From: Rhodopirellula europaea 6C
GTDB lineage: Bacteria; Planctomycetota; Planctomycetia; Pirellulales; Pirellulaceae
Reading direction: 5' to 3'
Assembly (NCBI RefSeq): GCF_000338295.1
Contig: NZ_ANMO01000024.1
Coordinates: 1-59,566 of the forward strand
Length of the DNA stretch: 59,566 bases
Shown here: positions 8,396 to 18,112 of the stretch, one piece after another
Layout of the letters: the number at the start of each line of letters is the position of its first letter
Position numbering within the stretch: position 1 is the first letter of the stretch
The notes under the pieces: model-generated
Databases searched by the model: none
Told to the model about the DNA's origin: nothing
Seen by the model: only the letters and a program-made list of their open reading frames with translations
Position numbers and translations under genes: made by a program

Positions 8396-9649
8396 TCAAA
8401 GAGTTTGCGTTCGCAACGCAGCACGATCGTTCAGGAAATCGCGAAGCTCTTGGGCCAACTGGCCTGCTGATTGGGGGCGTTCCTCGGGATCGTCGGACAG
8501 GCATCGAGAAAGGATGGATTCGAGTTTTGGGTTGAACTTGGGGTTGATCTCGGTCGCCGGTCGCGGATCGGTGTTCGCAATCGCATCGATCGTTTCTTCG
8601 CGGCTCAGCGACAGCGCACCGTGCGGGTGCTCTCGAAGCAGAAACAGATAAAGCATCGTTGCGACGGCGTAAAGGTCCGATCGATGATCCACGCTGTTGG
8701 CGTCACCGCGGGCTTGTTCCGGTGACATGTAAAGTGGCGTTCCCAGGACAGCCCCATCGTGGGTGCTGTTTGCCGAGACGGGTGATTTGGTTCGGAACAT
8801 GGATTTGCTCAATCCAAAATCAACCAGTTTGGGTTGCTCATCGGGACCCACCATGATATTGGACGGTTTCACGTCTCGATGGATCACACCATGATCATGC
8901 GCGTGCTGTAAGGCATCGCAGACCATCGCCATCATCTCGATAATGCGAGTCGCACGCGGAGATTCCCGAGCAATGTAATTCGCCAAAGAATCGCCGTCGA
9001 TCAATTCCATCGCATAGTAAGCCAAGTCACGCTCTAAGTGGCTCGCATAGATTGTCGCGATTCCCGGATGATCCATTTTCCGCATCACCTGAATTTCGCG
9101 AGCGAACCGTTCGAAGACCAAATCGGTTGCAAGATCCGCGCGGATGATTTTGATCGCGGCCGGTTTGCCCGAGGCGCGGTGCATGCCTTTCCAAACGGTT
9201 GCAAAGGCCCCGCGTCCAATCAGATGATCAATGTCGAAACCTTCGATTTGAGGTTTTGTCCATTTCATCGGTGGAACGGCTTCAACAATTCGTCTCGCTG
9301 CGGTCAAGCGACTCTTTAGAAGCGGCGCGACAATCGGTTTGGTGAGGTAGTCGTCGGCACCCGCGTCCAACCCCTGAATCATGTCTTCATCACGATCGCG
9401 ACTGGTAAGCAGAATGATATAGGTGAATTGGTTTTCCGGATCCTGTTTGATTCGGCGACAGATTTCGACGCCTTCCATCCCTGGCATCAACCAATCAAGC
9501 AATGCCAAACGAGGCGGATCGTCGGACTGGAGAAGCTCGTAAGCCTCGTTGCCATCCGACGCCAACTCGATCCGATAGCCCCAATTCTCGACAGCTGCCG
9601 AAATCAGATTTCGCCAAACTGGATTGTCGTCAGCGATCAGCAATTTCAT
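8396..9649 (-). CDS. Receiver domain-Ser/Thr protein kinase fusion
   Basis: A 417-residue cytoplasmic protein. The N-terminal receiver (1-120) has phospho-acceptor Asp52 and Lys104. A Hanks-type kinase follows (about 138-405) with glycine loop GRGAFATVW, Lys167, HRDVKPSN (257-264), DFG (277-279) and an SPE in place of APE. All catalytic residues are present, so an active kinase is expected, controlled by phosphorylation of Asp52. The gene overlaps the upstream hybrid histidine kinase by 4 nt, and that protein ends in an Hpt domain, which makes it the natural phosphodonor. The fusion would pass a His-Asp signal on to Ser/Thr targets. Confidence 0.93.
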   Translation of the reverse strand: MKLLIADDNPVWRNLISAAVENWGYRIELASDGNEAYELLQSDDPPRLALLDWLMPGMEGVEICRRIKQDPENQFTYIILLTSRDRDEDMIQGLDAGADDYLTKPIVAPLLKSRLTAARRIVEAVPPMKWTKPQIEGFDIDHLIGRGAFATVWKGMHRASGKPAAIKIIRADLATDLVFERFAREIQVMRKMDHPGIATIYASHLERDLAYYAMELIDGDSLANYIARESPRATRIIEMMAMVCDALQHAHDHGVIHRDVKPSNIMVGPDEQPKLVDFGLSKSMFRTKSPVSANSTHDGAVLGTPLYMSPEQARGDANSVDHRSDLYAVATMLYLFLLREHPHGALSLSREETIDAIANTDPRPATEINPKFNPKLESILSRCLSDDPEERPQSAGQLAQELRDFLNDRAALRTQTL

Positions 9650-12228
9650 AGTGTTTCGTTTCCGGGGTGTTCTCTTCCGGATGAAGAACGCAGAAACTTC
9701 TTTAGTTCAGTTTGGGCCAAATCGAAGGCACTGACGAGTGCTTTCATTTGATTGTTAAAAAAATATGATGCCTTCTCTTCAGACGTCTCCCATGAAGGAA
9801 AGGTTTCCAACCTGTCGGCGATTTCTTGCGCCCGCGTCGCACCAATTGCCGAGGCGGTTCCTTTTAACGTGTGCGCGGCTCGAGCAATTTGCGTTGAATC
9901 ACCCACTTCGATGGCCTGTCGCAGCCTTTGCATTTGCGGTGGCAATTCATCGGTGATGGTTTGGACTAACATTGCGAGCACCTGCAAGTCACCACCGACA
10001 TTGTGAAGGATCACCTCGCGGTTCAATGGCTCAGCCAATGAATCGTCAACATTGGTTGAAGGCGTCTTTTCGATTGGTTGAGCCGGAGAAACCAAGTCGT
10101 CTTGATCGTCGGTATGAGACTCGAACGATTCGATTGTTTCAAACAACACCTCGGGCGGATAGGGCTTTGTGAGGCACTCATTCATCCCGGCATCCATGCA
10201 GCGTTGTCTGTCTTCACGCATGGCATGGGCGGTCAATGCGACGATGGGAACGTCGTTGGCCGGAGATGGTAAATCGTTTCGAATGATCTGGGTCGCAGTT
10301 AATCCATCGATGCCCGGCATTTGTACGTCCATCAGGACTAGGTCAAACGAATGCAATCGGAGTTGCTCCATGGCGTCTGTCGCATTGGAAACGGATGTCA
10401 CACGATGCCCTCGTGCACGCAGCATTGTTTCGGCGACGGTGCGATTGATAACACCATCTTCGACTAGCAATAGCTCACGCGGTTGATCGCACTGTCCAAA
10501 CGCCTTGGCGGACGTCTCAAGTGGTTGAGTCTTCGCTATCTCATGGGATGCCACTCCGTTGGTCGTTTGCAATGGAATGTCGAAGCGAAAGCTGCTGCCT
10601 TCGTTTGGAACACTGCTGACCTGAAGACGCCCACCCATTAACTCCACTAATTGTGAACTGATCGACAAGCCCAACCCGGTTCCGCCGAAACGCCGCGTCG
10701 TGGATGAGTCACCTTGGGTGAATGCCTCAAAGATTTTGGATTGCTGCTGCTTCGTCATGCCAATGCCGGTATCGGTGATCGTGAATGCGATGCGAGATCC
10801 TTTTGAATCGGAGGTGTCCAACGTCGTCGCGTCTTGTGTCTCGTTTTCGACGGTGACAATCACTCGGCCTTGTTCGGTGAACTTCAGGGCATTTCCGACC
10901 AAGTTGATCAGGACCTGACGAAGTCTTGTGGGATCACCGACAATGATTTCGGGGACACCGATGGGCGGTTGGAATTGCAGGTCAACCTCGTCGTTCTTGA
11001 GATTCGCAACGGCGTGCATGGTTTGGCTGAGTAGATCCTTTAACTCGAATGGGACGGACTCCAGCGTCATCTGTCCCGAATCAACCTTCGAAAAATCAAG
11101 GATGTCGTTCAGGACCGTGAGCAGACCTTTCGCAGAGGTCTGAATCATATGCATGTAGTGTCTTTGTTGCTCGTCGAGCGAACTGCGATTCATCAGTTCG
11201 GCAGTTCCCAAAATGCCGTGCATGGGCGTTCGAATTTCGTGACTCATGTTGGCCAGGAATTGGTTCTTGATGACGGCCGCCTGCCGGGCCTGTGCGGCGG
11301 CTTGGGTGGCCAAATCTCGCTGGTCCTGCAGCAGAGCGTGGTTCCGCTGTTGGGCAACAATACCCGCCTTCAGCATTCCTATGCTGGTGACTGCACCTAA
11401 AAACAACGTGATGAGTGCGGCAACGATTCCCATCGCGCCGAAACGGGTGACGACGATCGAACGAATGTAGTTTCGGGCTGGGAAATCGACTCCGACCAAC
11501 CCCTCGATGTTCCCGTTAGCATCAAATATGGGCGCATAGGCGGAAACCCATACTCCCCAACGGTCCACGCTGGGTTGATTGCCAAAGGTTGTTGCGCCTC
11601 GGAAAGCCTGTTCGATTTGTTCGACGCTTCTGTCGTAGAAGATTTCTCCAATCTCCGTGCGACTTTCTCGAACGCCTTCGATCTTTCCATCGCCGCTGTA
11701 GTCCGTTTCCGAGTCGACGATGATTTTGTAGGGATGTCCGTCGTTATTTTCGGGTTCGGGCAATGGACGGGTGGCCAAATCCGACTCACCTATCCGTCGC
11801 ATGGTGTAGATGTCGGCGACTTGTGGATTAACCGACAACCAACGCTTTTGAGCTTCGATCATGCCAAGGTATAGCGGATCATCCGGCGACGTTTGCTCGT
11901 CGATGTTCGCATGCCCAAGTTGTTGCAGTTCCGCAGCATAGGTTGGTGCAATTCCGAAAACTTGTTGTCGCATTCGCGATCGCTGGACACGGTCGGCGGT
12001 TTCGACCGCGATGAAACCTCCGACCAGCAACAACACGAGAATGCAGAATGACAATTTCGTGTGCAGGCCCGATCCGATTGCCTCGGGAGAGGTGGACGAT
12101 TCCGGGTGTGTTGTCGAAGGCGGCGGCATGGCCCGCCGGACCCGCGAAAGGATGGAGGAGTGCCCGACTAAGAACACGATGGTGAACAAAGCGTAGTCGA
12201 TGCGATATTCGTACCACGCTTGTCCCAT
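9646..12228 (-). CDS. Hybrid sensor histidine kinase (HisKA-HATPase-REC-Hpt)
   Basis: An 860-residue membrane protein. Hydrophobic segments lie at about 12-29 and 58-76. An extracytoplasmic sensor region (about 80-260, Cache/PAS-like with a VDFPARNYI end) and a further membrane helix (about 264-288) follow. The kinase core has H-box His330 (NMSHEIRTPMHGIL), an N-box around 440-450 and G boxes (DTGIG, GGTGLG). The receiver has Asp634 (VLMDVQMPG) and the C-terminal Hpt has His786 (AAHTLKGTASAIGA). The start at 12228 puts the gene 3 nt after the preceding small membrane gene; a later start (Met34) is possible and would remove the first helix. It overlaps the receiver-kinase gene by 4 nt. Confidence 0.93.
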   Translation of the reverse strand: MGQAWYEYRIDYALFTIVFLVGHSSILSRVRRAMPPPSTTHPESSTSPEAIGSGLHTKLSFCILVLLLVGGFIAVETADRVQRSRMRQQVFGIAPTYAAELQQLGHANIDEQTSPDDPLYLGMIEAQKRWLSVNPQVADIYTMRRIGESDLATRPLPEPENNDGHPYKIIVDSETDYSGDGKIEGVRESRTEIGEIFYDRSVEQIEQAFRGATTFGNQPSVDRWGVWVSAYAPIFDANGNIEGLVGVDFPARNYIRSIVVTRFGAMGIVAALITLFLGAVTSIGMLKAGIVAQQRNHALLQDQRDLATQAAAQARQAAVIKNQFLANMSHEIRTPMHGILGTAELMNRSSLDEQQRHYMHMIQTSAKGLLTVLNDILDFSKVDSGQMTLESVPFELKDLLSQTMHAVANLKNDEVDLQFQPPIGVPEIIVGDPTRLRQVLINLVGNALKFTEQGRVIVTVENETQDATTLDTSDSKGSRIAFTITDTGIGMTKQQQSKIFEAFTQGDSSTTRRFGGTGLGLSISSQLVELMGGRLQVSSVPNEGSSFRFDIPLQTTNGVASHEIAKTQPLETSAKAFGQCDQPRELLLVEDGVINRTVAETMLRARGHRVTSVSNATDAMEQLRLHSFDLVLMDVQMPGIDGLTATQIIRNDLPSPANDVPIVALTAHAMREDRQRCMDAGMNECLTKPYPPEVLFETIESFESHTDDQDDLVSPAQPIEKTPSTNVDDSLAEPLNREVILHNVGGDLQVLAMLVQTITDELPPQMQRLRQAIEVGDSTQIARAAHTLKGTASAIGATRAQEIADRLETFPSWETSEEKASYFFNNQMKALVSAFDLAQTELKKFLRSSSGREHPGNETL

Positions 12229-12231
12229 CGG

Positions 12232-12606
12232 TCAGTTGCCCTGTGCGGGGGCGAGCGTGTGTAGCACCAGCATGCCGACTACTGCGAAGAGGGCGATCGT
12301 GTAGACCAGCACCACGCTTGACCAAAGAACTCGTTGCCATGCAGAGAAGTTTGGATTTCGCCACAAGAGCGGAATCCCAAAGGCACCAGTCACAAAGAAC
12401 AAGACAGTCAACGTTGCCACGGGGCGATTGGACCACTGAGCCGCGTCGTCGTTGTGGGCACCGTTCAGGTAAGCCGGTGCAACCGTTCCTGGTTGAATCA
12501 CGACCGAACGATGAACACCATCGGAGACGCCATGCTTTTGCTCCGCTGACGAGTCAACGCCTTCGTTCGGCGACGGGAGTTCCAGGTTCGCTTCGGCGGA
12601 AGTCAT
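12232..12606 (-). CDS. Small two-helix membrane protein, unknown function
   Basis: A 124-residue protein starting at MTSAEANLELPS; earlier in-frame ATGs would overlap the pseudokinase gene. A hydrophilic N-terminal 60 residues is followed by two hydrophobic helices (about 63-83 and 94-119). I recognise no family. It sits between a membrane pseudokinase and a hybrid histidine kinase with gaps of 13 and 3 nt, so it is probably co-expressed with them and may be an accessory membrane component of that signalling unit. The role is inferred from position only. Confidence 0.7.
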   Translation of the reverse strand: MTSAEANLELPSPNEGVDSSAEQKHGVSDGVHRSVVIQPGTVAPAYLNGAHNDDAAQWSNRPVATLTVLFFVTGAFGIPLLWRNPNFSAWQRVLWSSVVLVYTIALFAVVGMLVLHTLAPAQGN

Positions 12607-12619
12607 CCAGACGATCTCG

Positions 12620-14281
12620 CTAAGGAAGTTTGTCGACGGCGGCACCGGCGGATGTTTCCGCCAATCGACTTTGTGCGGTGGCAACGAGTGGTTCGACAGC
12701 CGCATTGGATCCGTACAGTTCTTCGATGCTGTACCAGATCTTTCGCGCCGCGATGGTTCGCCCTTCAACGAACATCCGGTCAGCTTCTTTCAATCGGTCC
12801 GTGATGATGCGGGCGGCTTCGGTTTGGTTGGTGTCAGCCTGTGAGATTTGTGCGATGCGGTTGCGAGCGAGATTGACCAAAGGTTTGTATTGTTCTTCGT
12901 CGCCGAGCACCGTGATCATCGATTGGTACTTGTCGACCGCGGTGGCATTGTCACCAAATGTTTCGTACCGCATGGCTTCGGCAACGAGGCGTTCGGCTTC
13001 GTTCTGGAGCGGCAAGTTGCGATTCATTTTGACTGTCAAAGCGTGCTCCGCCTCGACCATTCGCACGCGGTCGATTTGTTCGGCAGCCCATTCGGAATGC
13101 TCTCCATCCGGGAACTGAGCCAACATCGGTTCCAGGTAACTGATGCGAGCTTGCGACATCGACGAACGTGTGTCTTGTGCGAGCAACTCCTCCGCTTCGT
13201 TTCGCATCTTTGATTCGTTCATTGGCCAAGCGACCCAAACCAGTATGCCAATCAAAACGGCCAGAATTGGTAGCAGCACCAACGCTTGATCATGCCACGG
13301 TGTCGCATCCGGAATCGAATCCACTTCAGCTTCGATTTCTTTTCGCCCCAACAACTTGCGGGCTTCTTTGCGATCCGCATCATCGGTCACGGACAGCGGA
13401 CTGAAACCACTCGAGGCATGCTCGGCGACGCCGCTGCGAGACATTGAACGTTTGCGGACTTCGGCTAGCTGAAGCTTGACCGCGGCAGCCGACACGGGAC
13501 GCTGACCGGGATCTTTGTTGAGCAACTGCATCACCAATCGATCCATCCACACGGGGCATTCCATCACGGTGGAAGCCACGGAAGTTGGCGACTGATATTT
13601 CAGATTGCTGGTGACTTCTTGAACGGTGGAACCGGTGATCGGCGGCGCACCGGTGAGTGCCTCGTAAAGCAACGCACCAAACAGATAGAGATCGGTGCGG
13701 GTCGTCACCGGATCGTTTGGCGTGGGGGCCTCCGGAGCCGATCGCATCATTTGGCCGATCGATGGTGGACGCGAAATGTGGTACGGGCCGCTTCGAAAGG
13801 GCGGCGTCCCGTCAACGTCGCGAACATCGATCAACACGGGACTCAACCCGGCGATGATGACTTTGTCAGGGGTGAGTCTTCCGTGAACGATGTCGCGGTC
13901 GTGCAGATACATCAATGCATCGATCAAAGGCTCCGCGAGTTCGAGAACCGATTCCCAAGGCAACCGACCTCGACGCTGGATCTCCTCTGCCAAGGTGGAT
14001 CCTTCGACCAATTCATGAGCCAGGTAGGCTTCCGACTCTTCGAAGCCGCCACCGTAGCATTTGACGATAGCTGGATGATCGAGTCGTTTGAGGCGATCCC
14101 ATTCTTCCGCGAAAGCCTGTCGTGATTCTTGGGTTCCGCCAAATGGCATCTGGAAGACGCGAACGGCCACCGCTTTTCGCATTTTGATGTGCACGGCACG
14201 CCAAACACGCGCGTCCCTCGCCGACGGATCGGGACCCAGCGGGGATTCAATGGCGAGCGGACCGAGACGACTGCGAGGCAT
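12620..14281 (-). CDS. Membrane-anchored Hanks-type pseudokinase with extracytoplasmic repeat region
   Basis: A 553-residue protein. Residues 1-280 fold as a Ser/Thr kinase (HPAIVKCYGGGFEESEAYLAH, then LIDALMYLHDRDIVHG), but key residues are missing. The ATP-binding Lys is Arg41, HRD reads HGR (133-135), the following catalytic Lys and Asn are Thr and Lys, and DFG reads DVR (152-154). A single hydrophobic helix (about 325-345) precedes a helical, TPR-like C-terminal part predicted outside the membrane. Pseudokinases usually act as scaffolds or ligand-controlled switches. It heads the gene set small membrane protein, hybrid histidine kinase, receiver-kinase, trmK and is separated from uppS by 80 nt. 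Confidence 0.88.
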   Translation of the reverse strand: MPRSRLGPLAIESPLGPDPSARDARVWRAVHIKMRKAVAVRVFQMPFGGTQESRQAFAEEWDRLKRLDHPAIVKCYGGGFEESEAYLAHELVEGSTLAEEIQRRGRLPWESVLELAEPLIDALMYLHDRDIVHGRLTPDKVIIAGLSPVLIDVRDVDGTPPFRSGPYHISRPPSIGQMMRSAPEAPTPNDPVTTRTDLYLFGALLYEALTGAPPITGSTVQEVTSNLKYQSPTSVASTVMECPVWMDRLVMQLLNKDPGQRPVSAAAVKLQLAEVRKRSMSRSGVAEHASSGFSPLSVTDDADRKEARKLLGRKEIEAEVDSIPDATPWHDQALVLLPILAVLIGILVWVAWPMNESKMRNEAEELLAQDTRSSMSQARISYLEPMLAQFPDGEHSEWAAEQIDRVRMVEAEHALTVKMNRNLPLQNEAERLVAEAMRYETFGDNATAVDKYQSMITVLGDEEQYKPLVNLARNRIAQISQADTNQTEAARIITDRLKEADRMFVEGRTIAARKIWYSIEELYGSNAAVEPLVATAQSRLAETSAGAAVDKLP

Positions 14282-14361
14282 GAGGCAACGAACGAAAACG
14301 GAATGGAAAAAACACCTTCTCTATCATACCCACGTCATGGAAGATTGGGTCGGGAAGTGTG

Positions 14362-15096
14362 TCAGGCTCCCACGTTTAACCCGCCAAAACGACGTTGTCT
14401 GCCGGCAAACTCGTCCAAAGCCGCCTGGAAGTCGTCCCGCTCGAACTCGGGCCAGCATTTCGGGGTGAAGTACAACTCGGCATAGCTGATTTGCCACAGC
14501 AAATAGTTGCTGATGCGGATGTCTCCGCCTGTGCGAATCATCAAATCGACGTCAGGCAGTCCCGCCGTGTCCAGCGATTCATCCACCAGCGACTCAGTGA
14601 TCTCGTCGATGGACCGCTCGCCGTCCCGGACTTGCTGAGCGAGTTGCCGAGTCATTCGAGTCAGTTCGTCGCGTCCGCCGTAGTCGACGGCCAGGACCAG
14701 TTCTGTGCCGGTGTTGTTCTCGCTCACCGCCTGCGTTTTCGCAATTTCTTTCAGGACTTCATCGCTCAGCCGATCGCGTCTTCCGATGAAACGCAATCGC
14801 ATATTCTGATCGCGAATGGTTCGTCGTTCCTCAACCAGATACTGCTGCAGCAGGTGCATCAAGAAGTCAAGTTCAGCCTGCGGCCGTTTCCAATTCTCGC
14901 TCGAAAGGCAATACAACGTCAGTGCGTCGAGTTCCAGTTCGCTGGCCATTTCCGTGACCGTTCGCACCGTCGTGACGCCTCGTCGGTGGCCTTCGATGCG
15001 AGGTAAATCGCGTGCTTGGGCCCAACGGCCATTGCCGTCCATGATGATCGCGACGTGACGTGGAAGATTCATGCTGAGAAGTGGAACAGAAGTCAT
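14362..15096 (-). CDS. uppS: Isoprenyl transferase (undecaprenyl diphosphate synthase)
   Basis: A 244-residue cis-prenyltransferase that makes the C55 lipid carrier for cell-wall and polysaccharide synthesis. The catalytic signature HVAIIMDGNGRWA lies near residue 14-26, TLYCLSSENWKRP lies near 60, and the C-terminal RTGGDIRISNYLLWQ and ELYFTPKCWPEF are fully conserved. The start at 15096 overlaps the stop of the upstream TPR gene by 4 nt, which supports it over a second Met eight codons in. It appears co-transcribed with rpoD and the TPR gene. Confidence 0.97.
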   Translation of the reverse strand: MTSVPLLSMNLPRHVAIIMDGNGRWAQARDLPRIEGHRRGVTTVRTVTEMASELELDALTLYCLSSENWKRPQAELDFLMHLLQQYLVEERRTIRDQNMRLRFIGRRDRLSDEVLKEIAKTQAVSENNTGTELVLAVDYGGRDELTRMTRQLAQQVRDGERSIDEITESLVDESLDTAGLPDVDLMIRTGGDIRISNYLLWQISYAELYFTPKCWPEFERDDFQAALDEFAGRQRRFGGLNVGA

Positions 15097-16553
15097 GCGA
15101 GTTTGGAAAGGACCGTTTCAACGCACGGTTTCCAATCCCCAAGTTCGGTTTGGCGAACGATTTCAACGCTGGGGTACCAAACGGTCGTCTCCCCCGATCG
15201 GAGCCAACGCCAGTCGGGGACTTTGCCCAGCAGCAATATCGTGCGTACACCAAGGGATCCCGCCAAGTGGGCAATGGCTGTATCGGTGGTGACCAACGCA
15301 TCCAAGTTGCACAGCACAGCCGCGGTATCCACAAATTGTCCACCCGATTGATCGATGTCGTCGGGCAATCGGTGGATCGAACTTCCCAAATCGCTTTGCT
15401 CGAGTTGTTCTGAGCCATGGCCAAATTGCAGGCTGATCGATCCCACGTTTGGCATTTCGATCAGCGGACGAAACGTTTCCAGAGGAACGCTGCGATATAC
15501 ATCGGCATGGTGTTCGGGATTTCCCTGCCAGTTGAGCCCGATCAGCTTCTTGCCAGGTTGCTTCAGTGGTTCCAGGAAATTTGTCCAGTAGTGGACGGTC
15601 GAATCAGGAACGCTCAAGTAGCCTGCACAGTGGCTCGATTCATCCTGCTGAAACAAGTCGGCCCCGTCGTACAGTTTGCCATCGCGTTGATACAAACCGT
15701 CGAGAACCTCGAGGAACGATCCCTGGTAATCGATCTCGACACCCGCGGGCAAACTCATCAGCCCGGATTGAGCGTCGATGTCTGGGATCAAACGTTCGAT
15801 TCCCAAACCCGATGGACCGACGGCGGAGGAAAACAGCGGGATCATCTTTGGCGGGCAGACGACCATCACGCGAGCACCATCCTGAGCAAGTGCCGCGGCG
15901 ACACGCAGGAAGTGAATCGCATCACCGAGTCCCTGTTCGGGATAGATCAAAACGGTTTTGCCATTGAGTGGTTGGCCGGACCAAACCGGCACATGTCCAC
16001 CCGCGGAACGCACGTGATCTGTGATCGCGGGACGACCGACGCCGGGCATTCGCCAACGCCACCGGTATTCGTTCCAACCACGGTCGTAATCACCCAGCAA
16101 CAGCGAGATCACACCGAGGTTGCGGTGCAGTTCGGCATTGTCGGGCTGGATCGCGAGTCCTTCTTCGTACCATTTCAGACCGCGTTCGATTTCGCCGTTC
16201 CAGATCCAAAGCGTTCCGCGATTCTTGATCGCAGAAAGATAGCCTGGTTGAAGCTCCATCGCTTTGGCGAAGCTTGCCTCGGCTTGATCGACCTGGCCGA
16301 GCATTCGAAAAGCGTTGCCAAGGTTGTTCCAAGCGATCGGGAAATTGGAACGCAGGCCGATCGCTTTTTGGTACGAGTCCACCGCTCCGGTGAAATCTCG
16401 TTTGTCGAACTGAGCGATGCCCAGGTAGACCCAGGCATCAGCGGAGTTGGGTACCTGACGCAAAACGCCGCGATACATTTGCATCGCGGCGTCCACGTTA
16501 CCCGATTGATGAACTTGCCAGCTTTGCTGCAAGATCTCGGCCAAGGTTGGCAT
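15093..16553 (-). CDS. TPR protein with glycosyltransferase-9-like C-terminal domain
   Basis: A 486-residue cytoplasmic protein. Four or five tetratricopeptide repeats fill residues 1-165 (for example ADAWVYLGIAQFDKRDFTGA and PIAWNNLGNAFRMLGQVDQA). The C-terminal half (about 195-480) has KTVLIYPEQGLGDAIHFLR, KKLIGLNWQGNPEHHADVYR and VTTDTAIAHLAGSLGVRT. These resemble the heptosyltransferase/ADP-glycan donor site of GT9-like TPR proteins, as found in flagellin and adhesin glycosylation systems. The acceptor is unknown. It sits between rpoD (1-nt overlap) and uppS (4-nt overlap), which may reflect envelope glycan synthesis. Confidence 0.85.
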   Translation of the reverse strand: MPTLAEILQQSWQVHQSGNVDAAMQMYRGVLRQVPNSADAWVYLGIAQFDKRDFTGAVDSYQKAIGLRSNFPIAWNNLGNAFRMLGQVDQAEASFAKAMELQPGYLSAIKNRGTLWIWNGEIERGLKWYEEGLAIQPDNAELHRNLGVISLLLGDYDRGWNEYRWRWRMPGVGRPAITDHVRSAGGHVPVWSGQPLNGKTVLIYPEQGLGDAIHFLRVAAALAQDGARVMVVCPPKMIPLFSSAVGPSGLGIERLIPDIDAQSGLMSLPAGVEIDYQGSFLEVLDGLYQRDGKLYDGADLFQQDESSHCAGYLSVPDSTVHYWTNFLEPLKQPGKKLIGLNWQGNPEHHADVYRSVPLETFRPLIEMPNVGSISLQFGHGSEQLEQSDLGSSIHRLPDDIDQSGGQFVDTAAVLCNLDALVTTDTAIAHLAGSLGVRTILLLGKVPDWRWLRSGETTVWYPSVEIVRQTELGDWKPCVETVLSKLA

Positions 16554-18112
16554 CAGTCCAGGAAACCAACCAAATCTTGGCTGCGGCTCGGCTGTTGTAG
16601 CTTGCGAACCGCTTTGGCTTCGATTTGACGAATTCGTTCGCGGGTCACCTTGAAGATGTGCCCGACTTCTTCCAGCGTGTAGCTGTAACCGTCGCCCAGA
16701 CCGTAACGCAGTTTGATGATTTCACGTTCGCGGTAGGACAGGCTTTTCAGCACGCCGGTGATTCGTTGACGAAGCATTTCTTGCGTCGCACCAATCTGTG
16801 GGCTTTCTGCTGTGCCATCGGGCAGCAGGTCGCCGAACTGGCTGTCTTCGCTGTTGCCAACGGGACGATCCAACGAGATTGGGAAACGGCTCATCGTCAA
16901 AACGCGACGTGCTTCTTCGATGGTGACATCGGCCCGACGAGCGGTTTCTTCGATCGAAGGTTCACGACCAAGTTCTTGCAACAACTGGCGAGCCACGTTG
17001 CGAACACGGCTCATGGTTTCAACCATGTGAACCGGAATTCGAATCGTACGGCTTTGATCCGCAACGGCACGGGTGATCGCTTGGCGAATCCACCATGTCG
17101 CGTAGGTGCAGAATTTGAAACCACGACGGTATTCGAACTTGTCGACCGCTCGCATCAAACCGGCGTTGCCTTCTTGGATCAGGTCCAAGAACGACAGACC
17201 ACGGTTGCGATACTTTTTCGCGATCGAGACGACCAGACGAAGGTTACCTTCGCTCAGTTCACGTTTGGCTTGTTGGTAATCGCTGTAAACCGATCCCAAC
17301 ATCTTCACGCGGTTGCGAAGCGAGGTGGGCGTTTCCTGACAAGCGGTCAGAATCTGACGACGCTCGTGCAGCAACTGCTCACGAACTTCGCGGCCGTGCT
17401 TGGTTCGTTTTTGCTGACGCACCAACTCATCGATCTCGTCCAATCGGCGAGAGAATTTCTCTAGCAAGCCGATTCGGGTTTCGATGCGTTGTGTACGCAG
17501 ACCGAGTTCCTCGACCAAACGAACCGCACGACGACGGCGACGAGCCAGTGCACGCCAAGCTTCCGCACGACGGCGGGCAGGTGCACTCTTGCTCATCGCG
17601 ACTTTCCAGTCGTGACGGTTGCGATTGAGCAGCGTTTGAAGGGTTTTCAGGTTGTGTGGCAAACGACCAATGATCTGTTCTTTTTCCAAGCGGTCGGTCA
17701 CGCTGACCTGAACGGTTCGGTCGAACGGCAGTTGGCCGCGGTAAACCTTCTTCAACGTCTTGTAGGCTTCGACCAATACGTAGTGGTTCTCGAGCAGCTT
17801 CGTGCGGAAGCGGCGGCGAGTTTCTTCGATACGTTTGGCTAACTCGATTTCTTGACGACGCGTCAGCAAAGGGATCTCGCCCATTTGCGTCAGGTACATT
17901 CGAACAGGGTCGTCCGACCAAGTTTCCGACTCATCGAGTGCAATCAGTTCGTCCGGGCTGTCCAATTGGACTTCGCCTTCGGGCGCATCGGCAACGCTGA
18001 CCGCGTTGTCGTCTTCGCTGTCGTCGACTGGTAACTTGCGGAATCCTCCCGTGACCACGTCAGTGCTTTGTGCTGAAACGTCGTCGAAATCATCCATCAT
18101 CGGATCAAACAA
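16553..18112 (-). CDS. rpoD: RNA polymerase primary-type sigma factor (sigma-70 family)
   Basis: A 519-residue sigma factor. Region 1.2 begins [20 protein letters not shown] (about 67). A basic, helical insertion with many Arg and Lys follows (about 100-280). Region 2 contains [20 protein letters not shown], with [15 protein letters not shown] for promoter melting and -10 recognition. Regions 3 and 4 end in [13 protein letters not shown] and [17 protein letters not shown], the -35-binding helix-turn-helix. Strong region 1.2 and complete regions 2-4 support a primary or primary-like factor. Planctomycetes can carry more than one such gene, so essentiality is inferred. It overlaps the next gene by 1 nt. 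An earlier start is unlikely because the leader has no matching coding features. Confidence 0.9.
   Translation of the reverse strand: MFDPMMDDFDDVSAQSTDVVTGGFRKLPVDDSEDDNAVSVADAPEGEVQLDSPDELIALDESETWSDDPVRMYLTQMGEIPLLTRRQEIELAKRIEETRRRFRTKLLENHYVLVEAYKTLKKVYRGQLPFDRTVQVSVTDRLEKEQIIGRLPHNLKTLQTLLNRNRHDWKVAMSKSAPARRRAEAWRALARRRRRAVRLVEELGLRTQRIETRIGLLEKFSRRLDEIDELVRQQKRTKHGREVREQLLHERRQILTACQETPTSLRNRVKMLGSVYSDYQQAKRELSEGNLRLVVSIAKKYRNRGLSFLDLIQEGNAGLMRAVDKFEYRRGFKFCTYATWWIRQAITRAVADQSRTIRIPVHMVETMSRVRNVARQLLQELGREPSIEETARRADVTIEEARRVLTMSRFPISLDRPVGNSEDSQFGDLLPDGTAESPQIGATQEMLRQRITGVLKSLSYREREIIKLRYGLGDGYSYTLEEVGHIFKVTRERIRQIEAKAVRKLQQPSRSQDLVGFLD

Noticed and set aside
15417-16628. Plus-strand 403-codon open frame
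   Set aside because: It is antisense to the TPR/glycosyltransferase-like gene, which has clear repeats and coupled neighbours.
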